Source of the DNA: Anniella stebbinsi
Lineage: Eukaryota > Chordata > Lepidosauria > Squamata > Anniellidae
Length of the DNA: 64,000 bases
Assembly: GCA_029215795.1 (NCBI GenBank)
Contig: JARDYH010000001.1
Location: 14,159,501-14,223,500, forward strand
Reading direction: 5' to 3'
The notes beneath the pieces are model-generated. The model was not told the origin of the DNA and ran no database searches. It saw only the letters and a program-made list of their open reading frames with translations. Shown piece by piece: positions 11,056 through 23,937 of the stretch. Made by a program: the position numbers and the translations under genes. The first letter of the stretch is position 1. Each line of letters starts with the position of its first letter.

Positions 11056-13159
11056 ACACACAAATCTTGAGATTAGTTTAAATGTAGCTTATGACTTGGG
11101 AAACAAATATTATTTCAATTAATGCCTAAAACATGTCAATATTGAGGACTGATGTATTTCAACTTTTAATTTGTAACTTGACCTGCTTCTTGTGATGTAA
11201 CTTGCACTGTGAAAGTAGGAATACGTGTACAGCGGGACAAAACGTTGTTTTTCTTTTGCGTATGAGCCTATGAAGAATATTGAACAAGACAGAATATTGA
11301 ACTTAAGCTGTTCATTGCACTAGACAACTTTATTAAACAACAAATCCCACTTTTCTCTGCTCCAGGAGCTCCAGTTTCCTGGTTTATAAACCAGAAAATC
11401 CTTGAAGAAAACAGATTTCCCCTGCAGATTCTTTGTAACATTGCAGATGTAATCTTGGAGATGAGTAGAAAAAGCAGTTTCGATTTCTAAAATCTGTATT
11501 ACATCCCTATCTAGGTTGGTGATAAAAGATATTAAAACAAAACACTGAATCCAGCTAAGTTTTCAAAATCAGCACCTGGCTGTCCCCCATTCTCCAACGA
11601 GTAAAGATTATGTTTAATCAAAATTAGACCTCTAGTGGCATAGCCGGGGGGGGGGGGGGGGCAGGGGCGGTCATCTTCACAACCATGGAAGGAACACGTG
11701 TTGTTATTATCCACATTTTTAGGAAATCGGCTCTGCTCTGGCAGTGTCACACATTGGAGCATACCATCCCTAAAACCCAGCTTTTCAGCACTTTAAAATA
11801 AATACTTCCAAGTCAGGGTGGAGTAAAATTAAACATCATCAATGAAAGAGGCTTGATTCCTCACCCTTGTCCAGGCTCCTGAATAAAAACTAGCTAATAT
11901 ACTAGAAACAGCTATAGTTTCTTGAAAGCAAATAATCCCCAGTCAGTGAATTTGAGCTTCCAACCTCTTTTCTCCTTTCGTGCCGCTACTCCTTTCTCGC
12001 AATGATAGCCTCCCCTCATCCTGTTCCCACAGTAGAGTGCTACTTCAATACAATAAAAATGTGCAGTTATGTAATTACAAAGGGAGGAGTAATAATTACA
12101 AAGGGAGGAGTAAAAGCTCCGTGTTCCCAACTCTGAAAATGCTCACATTCAGAAATAATTAAATCTACAAAGCAAAAAGAAAAAAGTAACTGTCAAATTG
12201 GGGGAAATGGGAGGAGGGAAATGGAGGATGCTTAATTTTCCATGAAGAAGGAAAAATCCCAAATGATCCAGGACAGGGTCTGATGGTTCCCTATGAGAGC
12301 ACTCCACCACTGGAGTTTTGCCCCATTCAGGCAAACTGTCACAGAGTTACAGCTTCCTACCCATTTTTAGTCCAAACATCAGAGAAGATAAGTAACACAA
12401 ACACAGCAATAAGGAGGCACATAATCACAGCTCTCAACGGAATGGGAGGAGTGAATGGGGGGAAAGGGACAGTCCCATCCTTTGACCACATCATAGCCAG
12501 TTCACAGAGGCACATCCAGGATTTAATGTGGAGGAACAGGGCACAATGCAAGGGAAGTGGCTAGGAGCCGCTTTAGCTAAAAAGAACGGAGTGAAACTAC
12601 CTTCTGATAATGCAGCTTTTTTAGATGGGAGCAGCTGGTTGGGAACACGCTGGTGTTGATGTCATATGCCACAAATGACTTCACAATGCACCTCACAAAG
12701 CCACAGGCAATCCCCTGTGAAGACAGCCCCCTTGGTAAAAGTTGGCCATTTTAAGATAGTCTCTGATCTACCTATACCCATTAGGAGTGGATGGCTTCTA
12801 AAAGATGAATAGCCCTTCAAGTATGAGCATTAGTAAATAAATGCTCAGTAGCAAAGAAAGTAAATCATTTTTATTAAGGTCTATTTAGACTGGTCTTGAA
12901 TCTTTGTGGGAAAAAAGTGGAAGTGCTATAGAATGAACTGTTTTTATATTCATGTGTGTTATATTGGCAATGCAGACATAAATGTTTCCAGGATCTTAAT
13001 AATGATTAAGAGATAGGGAACTTGCTGTGGACTTGCTTCCATGCAAATTTCCCTCTTCCTTCCATGATTTGCTTTGACAATAACATAGCAGTATCTTTGG
13101 ACCATACAATGTTAACTATTATTAGTTTTAACCAGGGTTTAAGATACTTCCAGAAAGGA
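11056..13159. other. Intron with G-run and short tandem repeat, otherwise unclassified
   Basis: It includes a G-run at about 11646-11661, a 21-bp tandem duplication at 12073-12114 (aattacaaagggaggagtaat) and a GC-richer block at about 11550-12740. That block may hold an old DNA transposon, but I could not find its ends. No gene recognised. Confidence 0.45.
12073..12114. repeat. 21-bp tandem duplication
   Basis: Two copies of aattacaaagggaggagtaa in a row with period 21. Confidence 0.9.
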
Positions 13160-13275
13160 AACTGTAGAAAAGATCAACTAAAATGATCAAGAGGCTGGAG
13201 CATCTCCCATATGAGGGAAGGTTATAACAGCTGTGTTTGTTTAGCTTGGAAAAAAGGAGGCTAAGGGGAGACAAT

Positions 13276-13815
13276 GGCTGAATTCGAACAACACATTAAG
13301 CAACTGGGGGGGGGGACAATCGTCAGTTGTGTTGCTTATTGTGTTGTGTGGAGGGTAACACGCTGCTCACAAATTACTGACAGTGTGCTATTCCGCCCAA
13401 CTAAGCAACTGAGAGAAACAATTTGCTTGCAAGTTGTTTAGCTCGAAGCCAGTTGTTTAAAGTGTTGTTTGGAGGGGTGAGTGTGTAAATAATGTGTGGT
13501 GAGTGGGTTAAAACACAAGCCCATAAAGACAGGCGGTAAGAGCGACCAAAGTGGTGGCTGCCACTCTGCTACAACTGGTGCAACTTGCAGAGGCTGCTGG
13601 GATAGAACAGGGAGGACTGAGGGAGGGGAAAGGGGTGGGGAGAGGGGCGGGGGCTGTGTCAGTCAAATGCCGGGTTGACTATTAGTCCACACAACGCCAG
13701 CCCCAACCACCCACAGTTGTGTAGGAATATGTTGTGTGGGGAGTACCCACAAAATAACCAACTGTGAGTTGGCTACTCAACCCACCATTGACTAATGTGT
13801 TGTCTGAATTCAGCC
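13276..13815. mobile_element. MITE inserted in CR1 (copy A)
   Basis: 540 bp. The inverted ends are GGCTGAATTCGAACAACACA and, as the reverse complement of the right end, GGCTGAATTCAGACAACACA. Subterminal blocks GTCAGTTGTGTTGCTTATTG are shared with the element at 14040-14547. It interrupts the CR1 at GACAAT / ATGCTAG, leaving only about 2-3 bp duplicated. No coding capacity. Confidence 0.82.
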
Positions 13816-14039
13816 ATGCTAGAGGTTTACAAAATTATGCATGGTGTGGATAGGGAGTCATTTTTCTCCCTCACTCATCTCCTGAGGCTGATTAGTGGGA
13901 GATTCAGGACAGATAACAGGAAGTACTTCTTCACACAGCACATAGTTAAAGTATGGAATTTGTTACCACAAGTGATGGCCACCAATTTGGATGGCTTTAA
14001 AAGGGGTTAGAAAAATTCCTGGAGGTGTAGGCTATCAGT

Positions 14040-14547
14040 GGCTCAGTTTGGTCGACACATTAGACAACGGAGGAGGGGGGGAACAATCGTCAGTTGTGTT
14101 GCTTATTGTGTCGTCTGGAGGGCAACACACAACGCACACACAACTGACAGTACGTTAATCAGGCACTTTAAACAATGGAACAAAACAATGGGCTTGCATG
14201 TGGTTTAGCCCGAAGCCCCGTTGTTTAAAGTGTCGTCGAATTGAGCCCCCCCTCTCTCCGTGGACTATTCCGTTTCGGAATAGAGTTCTGCTGCCTAGAG
14301 CAGCCAAAAAAACCCAGCCGCTCTATGCAGCCGGCAGAACTCACGGTGCATGCTGGGATATGGCTGGAGGACACACGGAGGAGAGGCTGCAACCATAATG
14401 GCCGCTGCAAGTTCGTAGCAGCCGGGGCGTTTGCCGGTTCCGAGCAGCGCTGGCTGCAGAGTGTCGTCTGTGGAGCTCCTCCTGCCTAACGCACAGTCAG
14501 TACGTTATCTACCCCTCCGTTGCTTAATATGTCGTCCAAACTGAGCC
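14040..14547. mobile_element. MITE inserted in CR1 (copy B)
   Basis: 508 bp. The inverted ends are GGCTCAGTTTGGTCGACACA and, from the right, GGCTCAGTTTGGACGACATA. The left arm has the same GTCAGTTGTGTTGCTTATTG block as copy A, and the centre is GC-rich. Flanking agt / aat suggest a diverged 3-bp target duplication, consistent with but not proof of a PIF/Harbinger-type element. Confidence 0.82.
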
Positions 14548-14750
14548 AATGGCTACAAGTCCTGATAGCCATGTGCTACATCCAGCATCAGAGGCAGTAA
14601 GCCTATGTAAACAAGTTGCTGGGGAACATGCCTGGGAGTGTGTTGTTGTACCCGTGTCCTGCTTGTGGGTTCCTAGTCAACAGCTGGTTAGCTGCAGTGT
14701 GAACAGTGCTGGACCCTTGGTCTGATCCAGCATTGCTCTTTTTATGTTCT

Positions 14751-16273
14751 GCTGCTCCTAATCGTACAGCATTCTCTAGCCATTTTAAGTTTATCAGATC
14801 TCCACTCTGTAAAGTGAAATTCTGTTTAAGAACTTAAGACACTGCTGCTTTTTGACAGTAGGGTTGCTTCCCAGTTGGAATTTTGACAAAAGGGCAGTGA
14901 GGGCTATCTTAGTGGCTTAGAAGATAAACCTAGAAACTCAAGGAAGAAACAGTGAGGAATGATCAAAGATGGCCCCCTCAGAAGGCATTACAGAATGGGG
15001 AAGAGAAGACAAAATGTCCTTCAGTACTTGCTAGGAGTTATTCTAGTGGGCAGAATCCTTTTCAGAGCAAGAAACCCTGACGATATCGCCCCTATTTTGT
15101 GTTGCTCTGTTTAGCTTCTCTTAAATATTTTGTTAAAATAATGACTGCAGTAGCTTTATTTATTTATTTATTTATTTTATGTAGGCTATATCTGACTTTA
15201 CTGCTATGGCCCCATCATTTCCTGCATGAATTTGTCTAATACATTTTTGAGGCCATCTTAGCTAGGGGTGATACCATATCTTGTGCTAAGAAATTCATTG
15301 TTAGTTGAAAATTAGGTTATCCGTTTAAGGAATCTCACTGTGAGGACAAAGTGGATATTTGAAATGAATTCAGTAACTTAAACAACAACAGGTTCTACTG
15401 AGCCCAGATTACCATAAGCCAGTTCCATTGTTCAGTGGCATGAATGACAGTATACATATCTGAAAGTATCTGTAGTAATTCTTGCTGGCCCTCAACTATA
15501 CCTGTTTGTCTCTTCTTTCCTTGCATGTGGAGGCCATTAAAAACAAAACAGCTGAGAATTTATGTAAGATTTTTTTTAATGGCGATGACCTCAGTAATAC
15601 ATTTAGTTGATAAACTTAAAAAGGAGTTTGCACTGGCAGTTGCCACATTGTAAAGTTGTTTTTTTTAAAAAGCAACATTGAAAGCCTGAAATCGGAATAC
15701 ATCAAAGACTTTATACAGTACCATGGAATGAATTCATCTGTTAGAATGCCGAAACCTGTTACGTGCTGTATGCAAGTAATATAGATTGTCTGATTAGTAC
15801 AGGGAAATACGGGTTTAACATCAAGTGAATATACTGTGCCTATTCCCTTATCTGGATAAATGGCTGATGAATATGTATTATTATTTTTTTACATGAGCAC
15901 ATATGGCAAAAGAGAGAAACATACAAAAATAAGATGAAGAATCTGAAATATTTGTGGCAGAAGTAATCGCTTTGAAGTTTCAGATAAATAGCTGAACTAT
16001 GTGAAATACTTATCTCTTCCCTCCTTTTCATGTTCATCCCAGGTAGAGTTTGTGTATTTAATTAAAATGAATAAGACTATTTACAGGTGTTCTAGAACTA
16101 TGTTGATTTAAAAATTGAGGATGAAGTAGAATTATTCATACACATTCCAAGCAGAATGCTTCTGGCTGAAGACATTCTATCACTGTAATAAATAGCTGTT
16201 TGAAATGAGAGTTGTGTTTGATATGTTCATTGTTTATCTTTTGCAACAACAACCTCCTAAAAGCCAATCAAAA
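14751..16273. other. Intron sequence, nothing recognised but a (TTTA)n run
   Basis: A (TTTA)n run lies at about 15155-15178, followed by TGTAGGCTATATCTGAC, which may be a worn LINE end. No gene recognised in the remainder. Confidence 0.5.
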
Positions 16274-18410
16274 GAATTCACCCGTCCCTGGATCTGCATG
16301 TGAAAGTGCGGGAATCAATACATCAGGCTACTTGCCTGGCATTTTGGGTGAGCCACTCTCCTAAGCAGCACCTTTCGTGCAGCACCTTTGTAAGCGTGGG
16401 GAGACTGCCCTGCGTCACCCCCACTCGTAGCCGTCAAACTCTTGAGTAGATGAGGCAGGAGGATCTCTAAAGGCATACCATATCCTGACACAGAAGCCAT
16501 AAAACCCTCAAGGAGCAGGACTGCCGGACATGCCAGTCACCAGAAGGTGCCAGAGTGCTGACCGTCCGTATTCTAATATAGCAAATCCCTGCACATCCCG
16601 CTACTGGAGGGTGCCAAGCCTCAGCTTCGACATCCTACCCCTACTAGCCCAGGGGAAATCCCACAGGCTCACATGCAGATCCTGCAAGAAAATATCATTG
16701 CCTGCATTGGACTGGTGAACATGTCTGCCCTATAAGGTTCTCTTCTGGTTAGTAAATTTGGATGGCAGATCAGACATCTCTGCCGATTGTTAGAGACATA
16801 TGAATTTACCTATTAACTTTTGTCATTGACCTATTAAAGCTATGGGCTTCCCCACTGTCACACCTCTAGCACAGAGGGAACAAGTTTGATCACACAGCAG
16901 CAATACCCTAGCCTGTAAAGCTGGGGACTTCTCTAAGAACCCTGTTCCTCCCCAGGTGGGCACCAACACCTGCGGCGGGGCAAGAACCAACAAGACTGGA
17001 TCATTTATGGAGGAGACACAACCATGGCATGCTCGCCTATCACTCCACTGGATGGAGGCCAACTGACCAAGCCTAAACTGCGTTCCAACAGCTGCTCGCG
17101 TCTCTCTATGGCTGACCCAGATGCCACACTGTGTCTGCAGATTAGGATCCCCACAGGCTGCGGTCTCCTCCGCCAATCTGTCAAGAAACACAGTTATTAA
17201 CATTGAATCTGCAGGAACCACACCCATCTTCCTTTCAGAATATACGCTTATGCATGCCCAACACTGCTATCTCTCTATGGCCCGGATCTTGGCATCTCAC
17301 AGCCCTGCTGCAGCGGTGGCGGGCCAATTATGAATGTGTGTCCAAATTGAATAATTCTATAGGCCCGATGTCTGAAGGGGCTTCTTGGCTACCACCAAAA
17401 TGGTAACGGATAAAGGGCAACCCCTTCCTGTGATAAAATAACACCCTATGTTCTTCCTCTCATAGGGCGAAGTAGAGTCAAGCTGCAAATGGGCATATAG
17501 CCTCACTCGAGACTGCAGTGAACATTACCATGGCACCTCTAGCCAGGTTCCATAAGCCTGATGTTTGAAGGGGCTTCTTGGCTACTGTATTAATGGTACC
17601 GATTAAGGAGCAGCCCCTTCCTGTGATGAAACAGAAACCCAAGGTACTTGCCCTGGGATCGACAAGAGGCCCAGGCGCACCCAAGCTGGCGCCCTGGATG
17701 ATGTGCAAGGGATGGGGGCGGGAGAGGCCACCTGGGAAAGCCCCAGCCCACGTCCGAAGCCGAAGAAAGGCAAGGTGCAGCAAGGTCTGGTGCTCCCATC
17801 CCCAAGAAAGGGCAGAAATGGCGGCTAAAAAGCCGTTCCGCCCGAAAGGCTGGAGCCCGAGCAGTGCCAGAACAGGCCATGCCCAGGTGAGGTGGGGCGA
17901 CACCAAACATACTTCCTGCATGTGCCAAAGGAGCCAGGCAAGCCAGCGGGTGGAGAGAAGTCGCAGCAGGGCACCCCATGTGCAGGTGCCTGAAAAGTCA
18001 GCTGTGAGGCTGCTGGAGTCGGGAGGCAGGACCGGGAGTCGCACCAGGCACCCGAATGAACATGGCCACCATGCCTGGCCCAGGCATCACAGCCGCGAGA
18101 AAGGAGGGATGCAAACTGCTCCAGGATCTGGTGTCCTCCATCCTCCCGCCTAACGAAGGGGTCGAAGCACACCGGCAGTTATGCTGGCAAGCTACCGCCT
18201 GCCCCACCTCTGCCGCTTCTTGGTCAGTGTCAGATGGGGGAGAGTTCAAGCCCCCGTTGAAGCCAAGAAATGAAAGAGGCTGATGCTTGGCGGGGCTGGC
18301 CTTTATAGGCTTGTTCCGCCCTTGCCTCACATAACATAACGTGTGGCAATTACAAAGTGCCTTATTCTGCACCTCCCCACCCGCAACGGCCATTTTCCTG
18401 CCAAGGCCAT
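16274..18410 (-). mobile_element. Unclassified GC-richer repeat, copy 1 (possible LTR-type element)
   Basis: The base composition differs from the AT-rich intron on both sides. Its first 290 bp (CCGTCCCTGGATCTGCATGT ... GCCAGTCACCAGAAGGTGCC) align with 56572-56905. Its far end (CCTTTATAGGCTTGTTCCGC) resembles 57140-57170, so this is a repeat family. On the minus strand CCTATAAAGG at about 18299-18308 looks like a TATA box. A 193-bp tandem duplication lies inside (17361 and 17554). Open frames of 134-191 aa occur on both strands, but none shows a protease, RT, integrase or gag motif I recognise. Class unresolved; a non-autonomous LTR or similar retroelement is a guess. Confidence 0.5.
17361..17746. 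repeat. 193-bp tandem duplication inside the unclassified repeat
   Basis: GATGTCTGAAGGGGCTTCTT... CCCCTTCCTGTGATAAAA near 17367 recurs as GATGTTTGAAGGGGCTTCTT... CCCCTTCCTGTGATGAAA near 17560. The offset is 193 bp. Only the first 70-90 bp of each unit are clearly alike, so the right edge is approximate. Confidence 0.7.
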
Positions 18411-21400
18411 CCTGGTTTGGTGGGTACTGGATTTCTGTTAAACTAAGAGAGCCTCACTTTAAAATATTAATATCTATGATATTTAGTATAATTTAATAAA
18501 ATAGGTGGTATTTTCCCATATTAGGTTAATTTCTAATTGATGAAAAATAAACAGCATTATTTTCTTTTCCTGTGTTCATTTTGTTTAACTTCAGTTTTAA
18601 AAGTTTGAAGCAACAGTTGTTTGCAATACTATATGTTGTACTTTGTTCAGGAACACATGAATAATCTGAAGCTCACTTCATCAGGTTGGCTGTTGAAGCA
18701 AAGTAATCTGCATGCTTTTAGTTTTGTTCTTAGGAAGCAATGTCAGTAGTGACAAACAGATGCAAGATTACATCAATTCTTCCCATTTTTAATGGCGCTT
18801 TTGTATCTGGCAGGCTTTGATATAGTAATTTTTGATTTAAGTTGCTATCACAGTCTGAAAATGAGTCCTTCTTTTTCTGGGGAAGGGGGGGACACACAGG
18901 ACTTATCAGTATTGTTGGCTTTTATGATTACAGGGAGGATTGGAATGCAGCAGAGGCACTTCATTTTCACTGCAGGAGCTGATAAATGTGCAATTTGCAT
19001 CCCTCCCAGGTGGCATCATATGTATGCGGTTAGATCACACATCTGTTGACTTAATTGGGAAAATGGGTGTGGCTAGCAGGTGCTTTGAAAATCTGGGATA
19101 AAAAGCTATTCCAGATTCATCCTATATCGTATTGCTTTCAGCAGGTTGGGAAATGTAGATAATTCTATTGACATCTCTCTCTTTCTCTCCCTTTCCACTT
19201 GCCATTGTTAAGTTTTGGAGCAATGTTGAACATTAAGCAACATAGTGGACAGCTGCCACCAAATCCCAGCTGATCAGCTTCCTAAAATAACTTCCTCTGA
19301 TAAAGACCTGGTTGTAATATTAAAGAAATTCCAAGAAACTGCTAGAATTTTCTTAATTCTTTAGTCTCGTAGTTAGAAGTTTAATGATGCTCAGGTCATT
19401 TTTGTTTATTAGCTATTGGTAGACCAGTTATCTGATTTTTCCTCCCTATTGATTTTTTGAATTTAGGCATGCTGTTTTCATGATGATCCTGACATAGGAA
19501 ATAATGTTGAGTATGCCACTGCACCTTTCTTTTGTGTGAGAGTAGAAATGGTAATGATTTTTTCAACTGGTAAACCCAGGAAAGAGCAGGGGTGTAATGA
19601 TGAGGCTAGAGCATTTTATTCAGCCCTGGAAGCATTTCTTGTTTTGCGGAAAGGAGTTCTGATGATAGGCTCCTTATAGAGAAAGTGGCATGCTGGTTGT
19701 GACTATGTATGAATATGCTGATGTATATTAAAAGGTGTATTAAGGCTTAACTTTTTTTTTAATATATTCTTTATTTAAATAGTGTCATGTCTCTCTTAAT
19801 GGGCTTACCACTTGTGAATAGTAAGAAAAGTTATTTTCAATTGCTGGCTGTATTCCAAACAAAAACATATTATATGGTTGCGGGATTATTTAAAATAACA
19901 AAATGGTAGAAAAATTTACGCAACAGTTGTCACACTCTTTTTTTTTTTAAAAAAAACATTATTCTATATCTAAGTTAACCTTGTTTTACCTGATCAGAGG
20001 TTCTAGGTATGTTAATTTTGGTGGTGTATGTGTGAGAAGAAAAATAATGAAAAGGGAAATGCACATACGTATTTAACCAGGGTTTAGTATCCCACTGCTG
20101 TTGAAACTTCACTGCCTGGGTCTGTCTTGTCTTAACTATGTAGCAACAAATGTTTCTAAGGCAAGGTCACACTCCCATCAGTTGTTTTGGTCAGTCTAAT
20201 TGTCTTGCTTCAGTGGTCACATAGAACATTCTTGCTTCTGTCTTGTGTAGTCTTCTGTTACTTGTCAAATCTCACCTTTCCCCCCCTCACCCTTTGAAGA
20301 TTTCAGCTGAAGTGTGATCAATACTTGCCACTTCACCATTTTTCAAGTGATGAATTGCATTTAAATTATCTACCCATTGCAGCATTTTAGTGACACATAG
20401 CTTTAGAAATTCACCTTCATCAAAATGGTGCTTGATTTCAGAGGTATTTTGTTAGCTCTGAATTTGGGGAAGACATGTTTTAACTAGATGGGAGAAGTAA
20501 AGCCCCTGGGGGGAAAAAGTTATTTGGAATGATGAACAGTGGTATTTGTAGCTTCCCTAAAACACTTTGAAAGTTTGCTCTTGTATTGTGGAGTGTGTGC
20601 ATTCGACTGCCCTTCCACTGTATCACTTCGGAGTCAAGACTTTTCACAGGGGACATTTCCTTTTTTCCTTCCCCCCCCCCCCCTTTAGGAACAAAACCTT
20701 TCTTCTCTTTCCTTTAAGTTACCTGAAAAGAATGAAAACTGTGCTCTAAGCAAAAGAAGGAAGAGCTCCATTCTAATATGACCCAGGAGGAATTCCGACT
20801 GTCATGAACAATTCCTTCCTTGGGGAGTTGAGTTCAGTGCAACCCTTCATAACACATCACTGTCCTTATTGTATCCTAAACTAAACAGTCGCTTGTACAA
20901 AACGGGCGGGGCGGGGGGGTCACATTGATTTTGTAAACTTTATTTGTTGTATAACTATTGACCCCACTTATGGTGTTGGATTTTAACTGTTACCGAAATG
21001 GTTCAATTTAAAACATCAGTTCTATACTATTTGAGGGAAGAGGGTAATAATGACATAGCTTAGGTATTAACTGGTGCAGAAGAAGAACATGCTAAGTCTT
21101 CATTGTATATTGTCCTGAAAAAGAATATGATTGTCAAAGAGCATGAATGACTTCGTATCCTGGCAACCTAATGGGGGAGAAGGCATCTACTTAACTGCAG
21201 CATTGAATAATATTAAAAGGCTAATACTTTTTTTTAAAAAAGAGCCTTCTACTCCCTATTTTGGAAAATCAAGAATTAGAATGTTATCTATTTTTTCTTT
21301 TCATTTTCTCCACACATTTCAAATACTTCAGAATAGTTTAGTGTTTGCCACTTTTTAATTATGTGTGGATAAAATGTTATGACTGAAATGTTCTCAGAGG

Positions 21401-23421
21401 TTAATATGCACATGTGTTAAATCCTGTGCTTTATAGCTTCATAACACGTTTCAGACATGATAATCATCATGAAGAAATTTTAATGGTGCCGTGCTGACCT
21501 CGTATTACATACTCTGTCTTCTTTTCTTCTGTTGCACTATGATTTCATCATTCAGTATTTCGTGCAGCATGCCATACGTACATGCTACCTTCCCATACTT
21601 GTTGAGCTTGTAACAGCTATAGAAGCACAACTCTATAAATGTAATACATGAAATATTACAAATGTAATAAATGAAATGAATGAAACTCTCTCACAAGCAC
21701 AGAAGCATAACTCACTCTTTTCCAGGATTTTACTCCCCTTTCTACCATTCTTTCCACGTATGGAGGTTGGAGTCATAATCACCAAGCAAGCTCTGTGCGT
21801 CCAAGTTCAGGGCAGGGACCCTTTAGCAACATCTATTGTTCTTTTAAAATAGAAAAAAAAGAAAAGAACTGAAGAGCTTTAACTACTAATTCTTGAACAA
21901 TGATTATGGTCTGGTATAGCTTTTAGCTTTTTGTCTTGCCTCCACTTTAGGGAGAGATTTCCAACGCTCCACCATGTCTTTATGAGCGGTGATTGGAACT
22001 GGGTTGTAGTGATAAATACAGAGCATCCCTGCTTTAGTAACTCCTCTTCTGTTATTCATTCTTTGAAAACTAACAATTTCTTTTCCTAGTACTAGTGATG
22101 CCAATATGTAATATATCAGGTTGGCTGTGTGATAATGTCACTGAGATCAAATGAAGCCAATTCAGTTGGAAGGCAGTATTTCCTTAATATTGCATTTTCC
22201 TCCTTTGTGTTAACTTATTTTGCTCTCAGTAACAATGTCAGTGTCACTAGGAGGAAGAGTTATTTTTCAAACAGAAAGTGACATCTAAGTTGCAGCTGAC
22301 ATTGGTTGTGAAGAGAATCACTATAGACTGCTTTGCCTGATAGTATGTTGGGTGGTGGGGAATACTTTATAGTAAGAAAAAAAAATTACAAGGTCCCATT
22401 GAGAGATCTCTCAAAGGGGGAGGCACATTTCACAAGAGAAAATGTTGACCAAAGCGCACCCTTCCATTTGGTTCAGCCTTAATTGATATAATTATGCAAA
22501 AATGCACAGTAAGGTGCACTAAAACCTCGACGTGGTGCAGATGTTCTCTTGATTCCCAGGATCATTTGCTATTAAACAGGCAAAGCAAACCTACAAGACA
22601 ACTGAATCCGAAATCTTTCTCCTTGCTGAAACAGTTGCATAATAAGACTTTTGTTTATGGTAATGGATAGGCACTGTTTGTAGCTGTTGTTTAACCCTGC
22701 ACACGACTCTATTAGTGGCAGTGTTAGTTAAAAAGTATTTAGCAGTTCACAGTGTGATAAAGTTAGCTCATCCTGGGCTGCCATCCAGAGAATATCAAAC
22801 CATTTTGTGTTAAATGTTAGCAGATGTTTGACAAAATCACACATCTCCCTGTCTAGTACAACTGTCTGATTTGGAGGCTTATTTCCATGTTTGGAAAGCA
22901 GTTACTTATAACGGTTCGTATAAGTGTCCTGAATGTAGTTCACTATGACTGCTTCTGCCTCATTTACCGCAAGGTTTAGCTTCACAAATATATCCTGTGA
23001 AATTGCACCACTGTTTTCTCCCTAGTGGAAGTAGTGTGGTCAACATAAGGGGATCAACACATTGGTTTGTTCAGTTATCAGCTTAGCTTTGAAAGGCGGT
23101 GTTTTGCCCTAGGCGGTCTTTGCAGAGGGAACCAATCCTGTCCTCATAAAAGTAATGTCACTCTGTTTGTTGTGTGTGTGTGTGGGGGTGTTCTCTGGAG
23201 TTGATGGCACAGGGATCATAGCTTGAGAAGGAGGAAGGGAGATATATCAACTAACTTGAACTTCAAATAATCAAACTAGCACTGTTAGACTTGTGGACTG
23301 AGGATTTAACAAGGATATGTTAGTTCATACAGGCAATGCTTCTGCCAAAACACATATCAGTTGAGAGGGCAGAGAATCTACATATGTGGAAGCAAATCTC
23401 TCCTCACTCAGTAATGGTGAC
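18411..23421. other. Long AT-rich intron stretch, no gene seen
   Basis: No coding exon or classifiable transposon was recognised over about 5 kb, apart from homopolymer runs (C-run at about 20669-20683) and a worn AATGTAATAAATGAAATGAA tail near 21660-21680. This is the longest repeat-poor stretch of the upstream intron. Confidence 0.5.
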
Positions 23422-23937
23422 CTGGGGCTCATCTACATCTGCAGTGGGGAGGGACGATCACAGAGTTTTCCACTTCTGGGATCATCCCTCAGGGGACACA
23501 CGCCACCGAGTTGTCCCAGAAGTAAAGAGGGACTTCCAGGGCACCTTTTTAAAAAAAAAAAAAAAAAAAAGAGAGAGAGAGAGAGAGAGACATTTGCGCA
23601 ATAGGAAGGTTTTTGAAAAAAAATACAACAAACTTGACACTGGAAGACACCAAGCGCCATCCCAAAGGTGGCGAAAACACTCACCCCTGATGCCCACAGA
23701 CTCCCCCCGCACAGCTCTGTGCCTGTTTCCTGAGCCCCGCTTCTCGTGTGGTAGAGGGAGGAGCCCAGGATGGTCCTTGGATGGCAGGAAAAAGTGGGGA
23801 AAAAGCAGTCCCAACTATCATGAGAGAATTGAGTGCTCGTCCCTGGTTCACCCCGGGATCAGCTGTGTGTCATTTGGACACGCAGCGATAACCTTGTGAG
23901 TACCCTGGGATAAATGGCAGGTGTAGACAAGCCCCTG
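23422..23937. mobile_element. Inverted-repeat DNA element with poly(A)/(GA)n core
   Basis: The inverted ends are CTGGGGCTCATCTACATCTG and, from the right, CAGGGGCTTGTCTACACCTG, giving a 516-bp element. It is GC-richer than the flanks and contains A20 followed by (GA)n at about 23552-23590. No target duplication is clear. The terminal motif is close to that of the element at 29613-29850 (CTCATCTACACC), so the two may be related. The 187-aa plus-strand frame at 23336-23899 has low-complexity sequence in its middle and is not a believable gene. Confidence 0.7.
23552..23590. repeat. A20 followed by (GA)n
   Basis: Pure purine run, about 39 nt. Confidence 0.95.

Larger units (their letters stand above)
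13160..14750 (+). mobile_element. CR1 LINE 3' region, split by two MITEs
   Basis: Three pieces align to one CR1 3' region in order. 13160-13275 holds GGCTGGAGCATCTCCCATAT and AAGGAGGCTAAGGGGAGACA. 13816-14039 reads from AGAGGTTTACAAAATTATGC to CTGGAGGTGTAGGCTATC. 14548-14750 starts GGCTACAAGTCCTGATAGCC and ends GGTCTGATCCAGCATTGCTC. The breaks hold two inverted-repeat elements (13276-13815 and 14040-14547). The 71-aa ORF at 13795-14010 is CR1 sequence, not a gene. Confidence 0.88.

Noticed and set aside
16823..17227. 134-aa minus-strand ORF
   Set aside because: Inside the same unclassified repeat, no recognisable domain, no support as a gene.
17578..18153. 191-aa plus-strand ORF (and 188-aa minus-strand ORF at 17478-18044)
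   Set aside because: Both lie in the GC-richer unclassified repeat, overlap each other on opposite strands, and show no gag, RT, integrase or other motif. GC-rich DNA gives long chance frames.
16274..18410. CpG island or promoter of a gene
   Set aside because: The GC-richness is explained by the repeat, which has another copy at 56492-57312; no first exon is seen.
23336..23899. 187-aa plus-strand ORF
   Set aside because: Runs through A20 and (GA)n inside an inverted-repeat transposon; low complexity core.
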